Shown one piece after another: positions 37,315-46,427 of a DNA stretch of 64,000 nt. The DNA lies in contig NZ_MCIA01000001.1 in the NCBI RefSeq assembly GCF_003609635.1, positions 637,136 to 701,135 on the forward strand, in the 5' to 3' direction. A program made the translations under genes and the position numbers. The number at the start of each line of letters is the position of its first letter. Position 1 is the stretch's first letter. Below the pieces are notes generated by a model. It had not been told where the DNA came from. It made no database searches and was given only the letters and a program-made list of their open reading frames with translations. This DNA is from Lacrimispora algidixylanolytica (GTDB taxonomy: Bacteria > Bacillota > Clostridia > Lachnospirales > Lachnospiraceae).

Positions 37315-38265
37315 ATGAAAACAAAGAATAAATTACTGACTCTTCTCGTTTTGTCTGCTAGCGCTGCCGCTGCTACTGCTGTCATTAATAAATGTATCAA
37401 ACTATCAGCAACCTCCAAGAATTTATTATCTGACACAAAAGCACACTGCTATAAATGGCGCTTCGGCAATATACATTATACGAAAACCGGATCTGGAAAA
37501 CCACTTTTATTAATTCATCATCTATCTGAACATGGAAGTGGATACGAATGGAATCAGATGATCAACAATCTCAAAGATCAGTACACGGTATATACCGTTG
37601 ATCTATTAGGCTGTGGACGTTCAGAAAAACCTGATCTCACTTATACCAATTATCTGTATGTACAGATGATTTCTGATTTTATTAAATCTGAGATTGGACA
37701 TCGAACCAACGTAATCGCTTCTGGTTCCTCCTCCTCTCTTGCTGTTATGGCATGTAACAATGCTCCTGAATTGTTTGACCAAATTATGTTGATCAATCCG
37801 GATAGCCTTCTGCTGTGTAGCCAGATACCAAACAAACATAGTAAGGTCTATAAATTTATTTTGGATTTACCTATCATAGGGACATTACTTTATCATATTG
37901 CTACTAGCAAACAGGCTATTAAGGAAGAGTTCTCCACTCATTATTTTTCCAATCCTTATTCCGTTAAAAACTCTTTGATCGATATCTATTATGAGTCTGC
38001 TCATTTAGGTGAATCTCCTAAGTCATTATATGCCAGTGTTACTTGCAATTACGCGAGATGTAATATAGTGAATTCATTAAAGAAAATAGATAATAGTATC
38101 TATATTGTAGGTGGAGAAGATATGGAAAACATTGATGATATGATTCGAGAATATCAGAGATACAATCCGGCTATAGAAACTTCATTGATTGGAAATTCCA
38201 AGTTCTTACCACAATTGGAAAATCCTACCGAACTACTTCGAACCATCCAGATGTATTTTGTCTAA
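37315..38265 (+). CDS. Membrane-anchored alpha/beta-hydrolase-like protein, catalytic His not visible
   Basis: A 316-residue protein with an N-terminal hydrophobic segment (about 7-25), probably an anchor or signal. It has an alpha/beta-hydrolase body: LLLIHHLSEHGSG (oxyanion region), YTVDLLGCGRSEKP, and a nucleophile-elbow equivalent IASGSSSSLAVM (Ser139). It ends with IVGGED and LIGNSKFLPQLENPTELL. The last corresponds to the usual GHxPxxExP block, but the His is replaced (NSK at 294-296), so the triad looks incomplete. Pseudoenzyme is inference; esterase is the alternative. It runs opposite to every neighbouring gene and is bracketed by parS sites. The start follows AGGAGGGAA. Confidence 0.65.
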   Translation: MKTKNKLLTLLVLSASAAAATAVINKCIKLSATSKNLLSDTKAHCYKWRFGNIHYTKTGSGKPLLLIHHLSEHGSGYEWNQMINNLKDQYTVYTVDLLGCGRSEKPDLTYTNYLYVQMISDFIKSEIGHRTNVIASGSSSSLAVMACNNAPELFDQIMLINPDSLLLCSQIPNKHSKVYKFILDLPIIGTLLYHIATSKQAIKEEFSTHYFSNPYSVKNSLIDIYYESAHLGESPKSLYASVTCNYARCNIVNSLKKIDNSIYIVGGEDMENIDDMIREYQRYNPAIETSLIGNSKFLPQLENPTELLRTIQMYFV

Positions 38266-38297
38266 GCAATTAATAAAGAAAGAAATGGATATAAAAA

Positions 38298-38313
38298 TGT
38301 TTCACGTGAAACA
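38298..38313. other. parS site 2
   Basis: Perfect 16-bp parS palindrome, 32 nt after the hydrolase-like gene. Confidence 0.97.
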
Positions 38314-38346
38314 TCCCTGCTTAGCAGCGGAGCACATGCTCCCGGA

Positions 38347-38362
38347 TGTTTCACGTGAAACA
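38347..38362. other. parS site 3
   Basis: Perfect 16-bp parS palindrome, 49 bp from site 2 (start to start) and 2 nt from the rsmG stop codon. Confidence 0.97.
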
Positions 38363-38364
38363 TT

Positions 38365-39096
38365 TTATTTTAATGGTTCTTTGGAAGGCAAGCCCGCTTT
38401 TCTAGGATACTTCCCAGAAGTCTCACTATTCTTACGAATCAATACCAATGATCGCTCCGCATCTGTACCTGGGAGTAAAAAAGTCTCTAACCCTTCCACT
38501 TTTCCTCCAAGTAAGAAAACTGCATGCTTGGCTGCTCCAAGCTCCTCTTCTATCTTCCCAGACTTATATGGGATAAAGGATCCCCCTACTTTTACAAACG
38601 GTACACAGTATTCAGATAAGGTGCTGAGATTTGCCACTGCTCTTGATAAACAGAGATCGTATTGTCCTCTATACTTCACATCTCTTCCCATGTCCTCAGC
38701 TCTTCCATGTATCGCTTGAATTCCGTCTAACCCAAGCTTATCAATCACTTCATTCAAAAATTTGACTTTCTTATTGAGAGAATCCATAAGTGTAATATTT
38801 AACTGTGGGAATACTATTTTAAGAGGAATTCCTGGGAATCCTGCTCCTGTGCCAACGTCTATAATTTTATACTCTTTCTCACTTAAATCCTTTACTGCTT
38901 TTACAAGAGAAAGACTATCTGCAAAATGCTTTGTAATCACTTCTTCCATTTCAATAATAGTCGTGAGGTTCATGACTTTATTCCATTCAACCAATATTTC
39001 AAAATAATCGTAAAATTGGTCTATTTGATTATCTTCTAATTTTATTTCCAATAAATCTAATTCTTCCTGAAACTGCTTCTTAAATATCTCTCTCAT
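38365..39096 (-). CDS. rsmG: 16S rRNA (guanine527-N7)-methyltransferase RsmG
   Basis: A 243-residue SAM-dependent methyltransferase (GidB) that modifies G527 of 16S r[15 protein letters not shown] precedes the SAM-binding loop [16 protein letters not shown] (about 75-90). [15 protein letters not shown] and [17 protein letters not shown] are further family motifs. It overlaps the end of mnmG by 17 nt, and its ribosome site GGAAG lies inside mnmG. It is the last gene of the leftward operon. Confidence 0.95.
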   Translation of the reverse strand: MREIFKKQFQEELDLLEIKLEDNQIDQFYDYFEILVEWNKVMNLTTIIEMEEVITKHFADSLSLVKAVKDLSEKEYKIIDVGTGAGFPGIPLKIVFPQLNITLMDSLNKKVKFLNEVIDKLGLDGIQAIHGRAEDMGRDVKYRGQYDLCLSRAVANLSTLSEYCVPFVKVGGSFIPYKSGKIEEELGAAKHAVFLLGGKVEGLETFLLPGTDAERSLVLIRKNSETSGKYPRKAGLPSKEPLK

Positions 39097-41008
39097 GGCT
39101 GTCTTCCTGCCCTTTCTTCTCCAAACTCCTCTGAACCCGAAGCTGTTCTAAATGCACTAGCAGTACCGATATATCTGCCGGTGACACACCCGAGATTCTG
39201 GATGCTTGTCCAATTGACATTGGTTTATATAGATTTAATTTCTGTATCGCCTCGCGTCTAAGTCCCTTAACGGTTTCATACTCAAAAGTTACATCCAGCT
39301 TTTTATTCTCTAGCTTTTTATACTGGGAAACTTGCTGCTTTTGCCTGCGAATATAACCATCGTACTTAATGTTAATATCCACCTGCTGGGCCACATCCCA
39401 TGGAAGCTCAATTCTGTTTTTATCAATTGTGGTTAACATAACATAATTGAGTTCTGGTCTTCTTACCAACTCTGCCAAGGTTGTTCCTGTTTTCAAAGGT
39501 GTGCTCGCATTCGCCTCTAAAAACTCCTGAACCTCCTTAGATGCCCCCACATTAGTGGATTCCAAACGTTTTATCTCTGCTTCTATGGACTGTTCTTTTT
39601 GAAGAAGGGCTTCATACTGTTCTTCTGAAATGAGGCCAATCTCATGACCAATCTTCATCAAGCGCAAATCTGCATTATCTTGACGGAGAAGCAAGCGGTA
39701 TTCTGCTCTTGAAGTCATCATACGGTATGGCTCATTATTTTCCTTTGTAACAAGGTCATCAATGAGTACCCCAATATATGCCTGGGAACGGTCAAGAATC
39801 TTTGGCTCCCTTCCAAGAACCTTCATAGCTGCGTTTACTCCTGCCATAAAGCCCTGAACAGCCGCTTCCTCATAACCTGAGCTTCCGTTAAACTGACCAC
39901 CACTAAACAGTCCGTCCACTCCCTTAAACTCCAGCGTCGGCTTTAACTGTCTGGAATTGATACAGTCGTATTCGATTGCATAGGCGTTTCGCACGATTTT
40001 AACATTCTCAAGACCAGGTACGGAGCGATACATGGCGTACTGGACATCTTCTGGCAGAGAACTTGACATACCTCCCAAGTACATTTCATTGGTATGAATC
40101 CCCTCCGGCTCTACAAAAACCTGATGACGCTCCTTATCAGGAAACTTCACCACCTTATCCTCCACAGATGGGCAGTATCTTGGTCCGGTTCCTTCAATAG
40201 CTCCGGAATAAAGAGGGGAACGATCTAAATTCTCTCTGATAATGTTATGTGTTTTCTCATTGGTATAAGTAAGCCAGCAGGAAATCTGCTCCTTCTGGAT
40301 GGTTTCTGGATCCGTGGAGAAAGAAAATGGTACAACCCTCTTATCTCCAAACTGCTCTTCCATCTTAGAAAAATCCACGCTCCTACTATCCACTCTAGCT
40401 GGTGTCCCTGTTTTAAAGCGCAGCATTTCAATTCCATGGGCTTTTAATGAATCCGTTAAGTAATTGGCAGACTTAAGTCCATTAGGGCCTGTATACTCGC
40501 TTACGTCGCCGTAGATGCATCTGGCCTTTAAGTAGGTTCCAGTAGCCAGGACAACCGCCTTACACCGGTAAGTGGCTCCAGAAAAAGTCTTCACCCCTGT
40601 AATGGCTCCATCTTCTGTGATGATTTCCGTCACCTCTGCCTGCCGTATGGTTAGATGATCGGTACGTTCTAATGTCATTCTCATCTCTCTTGAATAATTC
40701 TGCTTATCCGCCTGAGCTCTAAGAGAATGGACCGCAGGTCCCTTAGACTGATTTAACATCTTTGACTGAATAAAGGTCTTATCTGTATTCTTTCCCATCT
40801 GTCCGCCTAGGGCGTCAAGCTCGCGGACCAGATGTCCCTTAGAGCTTCCTCCAATATTTGGATTGCAAGGCATTAAGGCAATGCTATCGACACTGACGGT
40901 AAAGACGATGGTCTCAAGTCCTAGACGGGCACAGGCTAGCGCTGCTTCACAACCGGCATGGCCGGCACCAACAACCACAACGTCATATGATTCTTCTAAA
41001 TGCTGCAT
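39080..41008 (-). CDS. mnmG: tRNA uridine-34 carboxymethylaminomethyl enzyme MnmG (GidA)
   Basis: A 642-residue FAD protein that acts with MnmE to make cmnm5U34 in tRNAs. It has an N-terminal dinucleotide fold [20 protein letters not shown] (about 11-30), [23 protein letters not shown] (about 48-70), [13 protein letters not shown] and [15 protein letters not shown]. The C-terminal helical domain (about 560-630) binds MnmE and tRNA. Full length. It starts 52 nt after mnmE in the same operon. Confidence 0.97.
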   Translation of the reverse strand: MQHLEESYDVVVVGAGHAGCEAALACARLGLETIVFTVSVDSIALMPCNPNIGGSSKGHLVRELDALGGQMGKNTDKTFIQSKMLNQSKGPAVHSLRAQADKQNYSREMRMTLERTDHLTIRQAEVTEIITEDGAITGVKTFSGATYRCKAVVLATGTYLKARCIYGDVSEYTGPNGLKSANYLTDSLKAHGIEMLRFKTGTPARVDSRSVDFSKMEEQFGDKRVVPFSFSTDPETIQKEQISCWLTYTNEKTHNIIRENLDRSPLYSGAIEGTGPRYCPSVEDKVVKFPDKERHQVFVEPEGIHTNEMYLGGMSSSLPEDVQYAMYRSVPGLENVKIVRNAYAIEYDCINSRQLKPTLEFKGVDGLFSGGQFNGSSGYEEAAVQGFMAGVNAAMKVLGREPKILDRSQAYIGVLIDDLVTKENNEPYRMMTSRAEYRLLLRQDNADLRLMKIGHEIGLISEEQYEALLQKEQSIEAEIKRLESTNVGASKEVQEFLEANASTPLKTGTTLAELVRRPELNYVMLTTIDKNRIELPWDVAQQVDINIKYDGYIRRQKQQVSQYKKLENKKLDVTFEYETVKGLRREAIQKLNLYKPMSIGQASRISGVSPADISVLLVHLEQLRVQRSLEKKGQEDSHERDI

Positions 41009-41060
41009 TTGATTTTCCCTCTTTCTTCATGCCCTGACTGGGGCTAAAGGTATTCTGACA

Positions 41061-42440
41061 CTATTTCCCCGTACAGAACTTTTTAAATATTTCATTGACT
41101 AGGTCATCCTCTACAGACTCTCCCAGAATGGTTCCAAGCAGTTCATAAGCATCCATTAAGTCTATGGAATAAAAGTCCTCTGGCATCTCATTTTGGACGC
41201 TTTGCTCTACCATACTAAGGCTTTTTAAGGCTTCCAAAAGAGCATTTTTATGTCTTACATTGGTAATGTAAACCTCATCATTAAAATCCAGTTTTCCTTC
41301 ATAGAACATCGCTGTTATTTCTTCTTCCAGCTCCCGGATACCAGTTCTTTCTTTGGTAGAGATTGAGATCACTGGATGGTTTGTTAAAACACATAACTGA
41401 TCCTTAGTCACCACTGGTTTAAGGTCTGTTTTATTTAAGATGGTAAGGGCCTTCCTATCTTTGATGAAGTTTAATATCTCCTCATCATTTTCATCGAGAG
41501 AACAGGAACCATCCACCACATAGATAATAAGATCCGCACCTTCTGCCGCAGACCTGGCCTTTTCCACTCCGATCTTCTCCACCACATCTTCCGTATCCCG
41601 GATTCCAGCCGTATCAATGATGTTAAGACTTAGCTCATCCAAACGGATCTGCTCTCTTAGAGTATCTCTGGTGGTCCCAGCAATGTCTGTTACAATGGCT
41701 CTATCTTCTCCTAAGAGAACATTTAAAAGAGAAGATTTCCCTGCATTTGGCTTTCCTAAAATAACCGTTTCAATGCCTTCAGAAAGAACTCTTCCGTTAT
41801 CCGATGAACTGATCAGGCTTTGAAGTTCTTCCTTTAACGGCAGTAAAGTTTCCATAAGAGTATCTCTGTAACCATCCAAAGAGATATGTTCCGGATCATC
41901 AAGAGCGGATTCAATAAATGCAATGTGGTACAAGATCTTATCTCTCATATCCTTAATTCTCCTGGATACAGAACCTTCTAACTGGCTCACAGAAGATTTT
42001 AATGCGTATTGATTTTTCGCATTGATCACATCAATAACAGCCTCTGCCTGGGATAAATCCACTCGACCATTTAAAAATGCCCTCTTTGTAAATTCACCTG
42101 GTTCCGCAGGTCTCGCACCATACTTTAATACTGTCTCTAAAATTCGTTTCGTTACCAGAACCCCACCATGACAGTCAATCTCAATGGTATCCTCTGCTGT
42201 AAAGCTCTTTGGCCCTCTCATGATCATGACCAGGACCTCATCAACCATCTCTTCTCCATCAAAGATGTGACCGTAATGAATGGTGTGGGAAGGCTCCCCA
42301 GAAAGCTTCTTATCCCCGCTTCCCTTCGCCTTAAAAATTCTATCTATAATTTGAAATGACTCCTCGCCGCTAATTCTCACAATTCCGATTCCGGAATTTG
42401 ACATAGCAGTAGCGATGGCCGCAATTGTATTCATCTTCAT
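41061..42440 (-). CDS. mnmE: tRNA modification GTPase MnmE (TrmE)
   Basis: A 459-residue partner of MnmG. It has an N-terminal formyl-THF-binding domain (1-120, IAAIATAMSNSGIGIVRISG), a helical domain, and an inserted G domain (about 220-375) with GKPNAGKSSLLN (P-loop), DIAGTTRDT, DTAGIRDT and NKTD. The C-terminal FCTGK keeps the essential Cys of the CxGK motif. The start is at the first ATG behind AGGTGAG. Complete. Confidence 0.97.
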   Translation of the reverse strand: MKMNTIAAIATAMSNSGIGIVRISGEESFQIIDRIFKAKGSGDKKLSGEPSHTIHYGHIFDGEEMVDEVLVMIMRGPKSFTAEDTIEIDCHGGVLVTKRILETVLKYGARPAEPGEFTKRAFLNGRVDLSQAEAVIDVINAKNQYALKSSVSQLEGSVSRRIKDMRDKILYHIAFIESALDDPEHISLDGYRDTLMETLLPLKEELQSLISSSDNGRVLSEGIETVILGKPNAGKSSLLNVLLGEDRAIVTDIAGTTRDTLREQIRLDELSLNIIDTAGIRDTEDVVEKIGVEKARSAAEGADLIIYVVDGSCSLDENDEEILNFIKDRKALTILNKTDLKPVVTKDQLCVLTNHPVISISTKERTGIRELEEEITAMFYEGKLDFNDEVYITNVRHKNALLEALKSLSMVEQSVQNEMPEDFYSIDLMDAYELLGTILGESVEDDLVNEIFKKFCTGK

Positions 42441-42512
42441 ATTTTCTCACCTATTAATAAGGAAAAGGGGCGAGGTGCCTTCCGACAGCCCCAACCCCTC
42501 ATTGTTAATTGA

Positions 42513-43178
42513 CTATTTATCTTTTTCCTGATACCTATCTTTTTTGGGGAATTCTCTTTTCAGAGATATTACCACATGTCTAAATGGTTCCTCTCCTTCA
42601 CTTCTAGTAACAACGAACTTGTCGTTTTGAAGTGCGGAGTGAATGATTCTTCTCTCATAAGGGTTCATCGGCTCCAAAGAAACGGAACGTTTGGTGCGTT
42701 TTACCTTATAAGCAATGTTCTTTGAAAGCGTTTCCAAGGTTTCTTTTCTGCGCTCCCTGTAATTTTCTGTATCCAGTTTTACCCGAATGTAATCATCGCT
42801 TTCTTTATTTACTACAAGGCTAACCAGATACTGTAAGGAATCTAAGGTCTGTCCTCTCTTACCGATCAATATGCCCATATCATCACCTGACATAACGATG
42901 GAAAGTTCTCTATCATCTGCATGGAAGGAAATCTCAAGTTTGACTAAAAGGTTCATAGCTCCAAACACATCAGAAAGAAATGCTTCTGCTTTGTCCTCTA
43001 AAGTCTCCTTTTTCTTTGCACGGATGACAGCAGGTTTTTGGCCGATAAATCCCAGAATACCATTACTGCCTTTCTCAACAATTTCATACTCCAGCTTATC
43101 ACTGGTTGTCTCTAATTCGATTAATGCCTTTGTAATCGCTTCATCAACGTTTTTTGCTGAAACTGTAATCATATCCAT
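42513..43178 (-). CDS. khpB: RNA-binding protein Jag / KhpB
   Basis: A 221-residue SpoIIIJ-associated protein. It has a Jag-N domain (1-50, ITVSAKNVDEAITKALIEL), a KH domain with GILIGKRGQTLDSLQYL (about 102-118), and an R3H domain with RRIIHSALQ (about 184-192). In streptococci and lactococci KhpB with KhpA binds RNA and affects cell division; that is family knowledge. It lies 14 nt downstream of yidC, the standard pairing, behind GGGAGGGTG. Confidence 0.93.
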   Translation of the reverse strand: MDMITVSAKNVDEAITKALIELETTSDKLEYEIVEKGSNGILGFIGQKPAVIRAKKKETLEDKAEAFLSDVFGAMNLLVKLEISFHADDRELSIVMSGDDMGILIGKRGQTLDSLQYLVSLVVNKESDDYIRVKLDTENYRERRKETLETLSKNIAYKVKRTKRSVSLEPMNPYERRIIHSALQNDKFVVTRSEGEEPFRHVVISLKREFPKKDRYQEKDK

Positions 43179-43192
43179 AGGTCACCCTCCCG

Positions 43193-44476
43193 CTATTTTT
43201 GCTTATCGTTATACTTCGAAACCATCCTTGCTTTTGATGAAATACTGCTTGGATTAGAAGAATCTTTATTGTAAAAATCATTGGAAGCCTTAACCTGTTC
43301 CTTAATTTTTTCCTTCTTTGCATCCATATCAGCTTCTTCAACTTCATTCGCGGCCTGGAGATTTTTTAAGTTAGCGGTCGCATTTTGGGAAACACGCTGA
43401 GGCGGTAGGCCTTTTTTCGCACGTTTTTTATTTGCCTTATCTACATTCTTCTTGATCATCTCATCCATATCGATGCGATTTAGATAACGGTTTACTGCAA
43501 GCTGCTGTAAGATCTGGAATACACTGGATGCAATCCAGTAGATACCAATACCGGCAGGAAAGGTAAAACAGAAAAATACAGACATTAGTGGCATAACCGT
43601 ATTCATCATCTTCATGGACTGAGCCATAGCGTTTCCTTCATCCCCTGGTTTCTGGGTCTGAGTCTGATTTACGGTCATAAGTCTAGCACTGAACCACTGG
43701 CTGGCACCGGCCATAACAGGAATTAAGAGAGCTAAGCTGAAATGAAAACCGCCTCCAGCTGGGAAAATAACGCTAGATGGAGTAGAAGCAAGATTAATTC
43801 CTAAAAAGGAATTCATTTGAGCAATTTTATCTGCATTGGATGCGATAACATCTTTCACAGAAGGGAATAAATTCTGTAGTTGTCCCCATTGCATTGGATT
43901 TAACTGATACAAAAAGTCTACCATACCATTGTTCGTAGACATGTCATGAACTCTAGTAATGTTTACTTTATTGTCAGTAGCAAACTGCTTTAACTGTTCT
44001 ACATGATTTACATTTAAAGAACCAATGGCATTAACTACATTTTCAAATAACCGCTTTACGCTTGGTACGTATGCAGGGATTTGATAAATTACCTGATAAA
44101 GAGCAAACAGGATTGGCATCTGGATTACTAACTGAAGGCATCCGCCTGTCATGGAAGTTCCATATTTTTCATAGACAGCCTGAACCTCTACGTTTTGTTT
44201 CCGCATGGATTCCTGGTCAGTCTTTCCTTTATACTTTGCCTGAACGGCTTGAATTTCCGGCTGCATAACACTCATCAGCTTGGAAGATTTTTGCTGTTTT
44301 AATGTCAAAGGAAACATAAGAAGCTTTGTTACAAGAGTAAATAAGATAATACATAAACCGATATTCTGAATTCCAAATGTACTGGTCAGCTGAAACAGCC
44401 AATCCATGATAACACCCAGAACGGTTGCAAACGGGCCCAAAATACCCCCTACCTTAGTCAGTACTAAGAATTCCAA
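43193..44476 (-). CDS. yidC: Membrane protein insertase YidC/Oxa1 (SpoIIIJ-like)
   Basis: A 427-residue insertase. It has five hydrophobic segments: IGLCIILFTLVTKLLMFPL (about 38-57), QLVIQMPILFALYQVIY near 130, and the FSLALLIPVMAG, MPLMSVFFCFTFPAGIGIYW (about 300) and following helices. A typical cytoplasmic hairpin MQPEIQAVQAKYKGK follows the first. There is no lipobox, so it is not a YidC lipoprotein. The basic C-terminal tail from about residue 340 is long and may contact ribosomes. It lies between yidD and khpB. Confidence 0.95.
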   Translation of the reverse strand: MEFLVLTKVGGILGPFATVLGVIMDWLFQLTSTFGIQNIGLCIILFTLVTKLLMFPLTLKQQKSSKLMSVMQPEIQAVQAKYKGKTDQESMRKQNVEVQAVYEKYGTSMTGGCLQLVIQMPILFALYQVIYQIPAYVPSVKRLFENVVNAIGSLNVNHVEQLKQFATDNKVNITRVHDMSTNNGMVDFLYQLNPMQWGQLQNLFPSVKDVIASNADKIAQMNSFLGINLASTPSSVIFPAGGGFHFSLALLIPVMAGASQWFSARLMTVNQTQTQKPGDEGNAMAQSMKMMNTVMPLMSVFFCFTFPAGIGIYWIASSVFQILQQLAVNRYLNRIDMDEMIKKNVDKANKKRAKKGLPPQRVSQNATANLKNLQAANEVEEADMDAKKEKIKEQVKASNDFYNKDSSNPSSISSKARMVSKYNDKQK

Positions 44477-44495
44477 TGAACTACCTCCTCATCTG

Positions 44496-44711
44496 TTACG
44501 GAACTGGATCATAACCGCCTTTTGCAAACGGATTACAGCGAATAATCCGATAGCAAGCCAAAAACGTACCTTTAAACACACCATGTTTATTCAATGCTTC
44601 AATGGCGTATTGAGAGCACGTTGGTGTGTATATGCAGTGAGTTCTTATTTTTAAGGGAGAGAGAAATTTCTGATATCCTCTGATCAATAAAATCATGACT
44701 TTTTTCACCAT
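44496..44711 (-). CDS. yidD: Membrane protein insertion efficiency factor YidD
   Basis: A 71-residue protein with the complete family pattern: [28 protein letters not shown], and [17 protein letters not shown]. It has an amphipathic N-terminal helix and three conserved Cys. It sits between rnpA and yidC as usual; its start is 4 nt after the rnpA stop. Confidence 0.95.
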   Translation of the reverse strand: MVKKVMILLIRGYQKFLSPLKIRTHCIYTPTCSQYAIEALNKHGVFKGTFLACYRIIRCNPFAKGGYDPVP

Positions 44712-44715
44712 AAGA

Positions 44716-45063
44716 TCACTTCGATTCTTTTTTTAAAATGTTATGAAGTCCGCACAGGTGCAAATATGCACTTTCGATTGTTTTGTAATTTTCTTCCTTT
44801 GCCGATACTCTGGCAACTACCACGATGTCTAACCCGGCCTCTACCACGTCTTCATGAAGCCTGAAGCTTTCTCTGATTAATCTGGTTAAATGATGCCTTA
44901 CAACGCTGTTTCCAACCTTCTTGCTTACGGATATCCCAATCCTTGATCTGGGCATGTCCGATTTCTTCACATACATAACAAGAAGTCTGTTGGCATAGGA
45001 TTTCCCATTCTGATAAACAGCTTGAAAATCCTTGTTTTTCTTGATCGAATTAAAATGCTTCAT
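44716..45063 (-). CDS. rnpA: Ribonuclease P protein component
   Basis: A 115-residue basic protein that assists RNase P RNA in 5' tRNA maturation. The family opening is [20 protein letters not shown], and [21 protein letters not shown] (about 50-70) is the RNR signature. The ATG at 45063 is chosen because all RnpA homologues begin there and AAAGGAAAG precedes it. The frame is open 51 nt further upstream but has no family counterpart. It follows rpmH. Confidence 0.95.
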   Translation of the reverse strand: MKHFNSIKKNKDFQAVYQNGKSYANRLLVMYVKKSDMPRSRIGISVSKKVGNSVVRHHLTRLIRESFRLHEDVVEAGLDIVVVARVSAKEENYKTIESAYLHLCGLHNILKKESK

Positions 45064-45135
45064 AAAAATCTTTCCTTTTCCGTCTGTCTGGAATTTGAGA
45101 AAAGAAAAGGCCACAATTACTTGCGGCCTGGTCCA

Positions 45136-45270
45136 TTAAGCTGATAATTTTGCTCTTCCTTTTGCTCTTCTGGCAGCTAAAACTTTTCTTCCGCCCGGAG
45201 TGCTCATTCTGGCTCTGAAGCCATGAACCTTGGATCTCTGTCTCTTTTTTGGCTGAAACGTCATTTTCAT
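45136..45270 (-). CDS. rpmH: 50S ribosomal protein L34
   Basis: 44 residues, [20 protein letters not shown] and onward to AKGRAKLSA, matching the near-invariant bacterial L34. It is the first gene of the long leftward operon. The ATG at 45270 lies behind AGGAGGTG. In most Firmicutes dnaA begins a few hundred bases away on the other side; here it is 5.4 kb away. Confidence 0.97.
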   Translation of the reverse strand: MKMTFQPKKRQRSKVHGFRARMSTPGGRKVLAARRAKGRAKLSA

Positions 45271-45359
45271 AATGTACGGACACCTCCTCTTGTTACAATA
45301 GCTTATCATAGGCAATATGATGAAACATATTGAGACTATTTTAGTTAAACATCGTTTCA

Positions 45360-45388
45360 ATTATATAGAACATTGCAAGGTTCGTCAA
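45360..45388 (-). promoter_or_regulatory. Promoter of the rpmH operon
   Basis: On the minus strand: -35 TTGACG (45383-45388), 17-nt spacer, -10 TATAAT (45360-45365). The transcribed leader contains a 7-bp hairpin CAATATG/CATATTG (45313-45332). The rest of the 45271-45594 gap holds no gene. Confidence 0.7.
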
Positions 45389-45594
45389 GGGAAATATGCA
45401 ATTTTCCTTGTATTCATGCGGATTTTTTCGACAAACACCTCTGTCCCTGCCTTTGGGTTTCCACTGTCATCCATTTTTTCCTCTGGATGGGTTGCAAATT
45501 CTTACTTACAGGGGGTTATTTTGTACATCAATAAAATTTTGTTGCTTTATGTATTGTTCTTATAAATAAGAAGAAAGAAAAGGAGAACTGCATC

Positions 45595-45888
45595 ATGTCG
45601 CAAACGTATCACGTCATGGAAGGTGCTGTTTTATCATGCTCGTTTGGAACCTCTGAAAGTGAACTAAAAGTACCTGTTAGTCATGGACCCATCCTACAAG
45701 GAAAAAACAAGGCAACGATTGCAGACCACGTAGGAAACGTTACTATTATGCCCTTTGGCCAATGTACCAAAAAGGATCCTCCCCGCCCCTGTAACCCATC
45801 GGTTTCCTTAAATTGTTTTACAAATAAGCCCATAAGGCTTTGCAATGCTGATGTTAGTTCCATATCTGAATGTCTTCACAGAACATAA
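45595..45888 (+). pseudogene. DUF4280 (PAAR-like) gene, 3' end lost
   Basis: The N-terminal 70 residues follow the DUF4280 pattern: YHVMEGAVLSCSFGT, ATIADHVGNVTIMPFGQC, then PPRPCNP. These small PAAR-like proteins cap contractile or phage-like injection tails in known examples. The second half of the domain (the usual MPC...C..G.I ending) is missing. From about 45810 the frame runs into antisense transposase sequence, so the last 26 or so residues are not native. The ribosome site AAAGGAG is intact, so a truncated protein might still be made. No tail or injection genes are nearby. Confidence 0.65.
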
Positions 45889-46064
45889 AGAATAATTCGC
45901 CAAAGGTTTTCTGGCAGTTTTCGTTCCTTCTAAGCATCATATCATAACTACAACCCTGAAATTCAGTTTCCAGATTTATGAAGGAGCTCCGCAAGTTTTA
46001 AGGATTTAAAAGCCTGTAAAAAAGCAATTTGGGTCTTTTCAGATGAGTCATTATGGTTTATCAT
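45810..46064 (-). pseudogene. Decayed IS4-type transposase remnant
   Basis: Reading the minus strand from an ATG at 46064 (behind AAAGGTGG) gives MINHNDSSEKTQIAFLQAFK..ELLHKSGN, an IS4-family N-terminus, stopping at 45963. An overlapping frame continues TEFQGCSYDMM...QKTFGELFFMFCEDIQ, the family's C-terminal region. After a one-base deletion near 45867 the third frame continues MELTSALQSLMGLFVKQF. About 350 central residues, including the DDE catalytic core, are deleted. The family call is from pattern memory. Confidence 0.65.
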
Positions 46065-46427
46065 AGTGGTATCCACCTTTCTTGTCTGATTATGGTAATT
46101 CGCACATTCATTATATCAGATGTTAGGTGCATTTTTACATCAATATGTTATTTTTATAGGCCGCAAATGTAGAATATTCAATTGTTCAGCTAGATAATTA
46201 AGCTGGGAAAGTTGAGTAATTAGATTAAAGGTGTAACATTATAAGAGGAGTATCTGCCACGATCACTCATGATAAATAAAGATTTTACAAAAAATCAAAT
46301 CTATCCTTTTCAATTTGAACAACTAAATTAAGACTTCCTCAAACATGATCCTTTAGGAAGTTTAATAATTCATATAAACCAACAAACCAATATAGCCCCA
46401 AAACATCATCCCAAGGAGGACCCCATC
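46065..46427. other. Intergenic region upstream of pta
   Basis: AT-rich, about 360 nt. A 20-codon open frame (46269-46331) is in phase with pta but ends in TAA. An ACTTCCT/AGGAAGT hairpin (46333-46361) lies 66 nt before pta and could act as a leader structure. No clear promoter. Confidence 0.35.

Larger units (their letters stand above)
38294..38366 (-). terminator. Large inverted repeat built from two parS sites, possible rsmG terminator
   Basis: Arms 38294-38316 and 38344-38366 (23 nt each) are exact inverted copies, each containing a parS. The 27-nt centre holds small hairpins (CTGCTTAGCAG, GGAGC-ACAT-GCTCC). On the minus strand the structure is followed by TTTTTATATCC right after rsmG, so it could also stop the rpmH-to-rsmG transcript. 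Confidence 0.5.

Noticed and set aside
38189..38719. 176-codon plus-strand frame across two parS sites
   Set aside because: It is antisense to rsmG and overlaps the end of the hydrolase-like gene; the product resembles nothing and rsmG is certain.
45136..45360. Longer 74-residue reading of rpmH
   Set aside because: L34 is 44 residues with its own ribosome site at 45270; the upstream part is leader.
46269..46331. 20-codon frame upstream of and in phase with pta, possibly a transposase N-terminus
   Set aside because: Too short and too far from its AGAGGAG (about 18 nt); the resemblance to a transposase start is vague.
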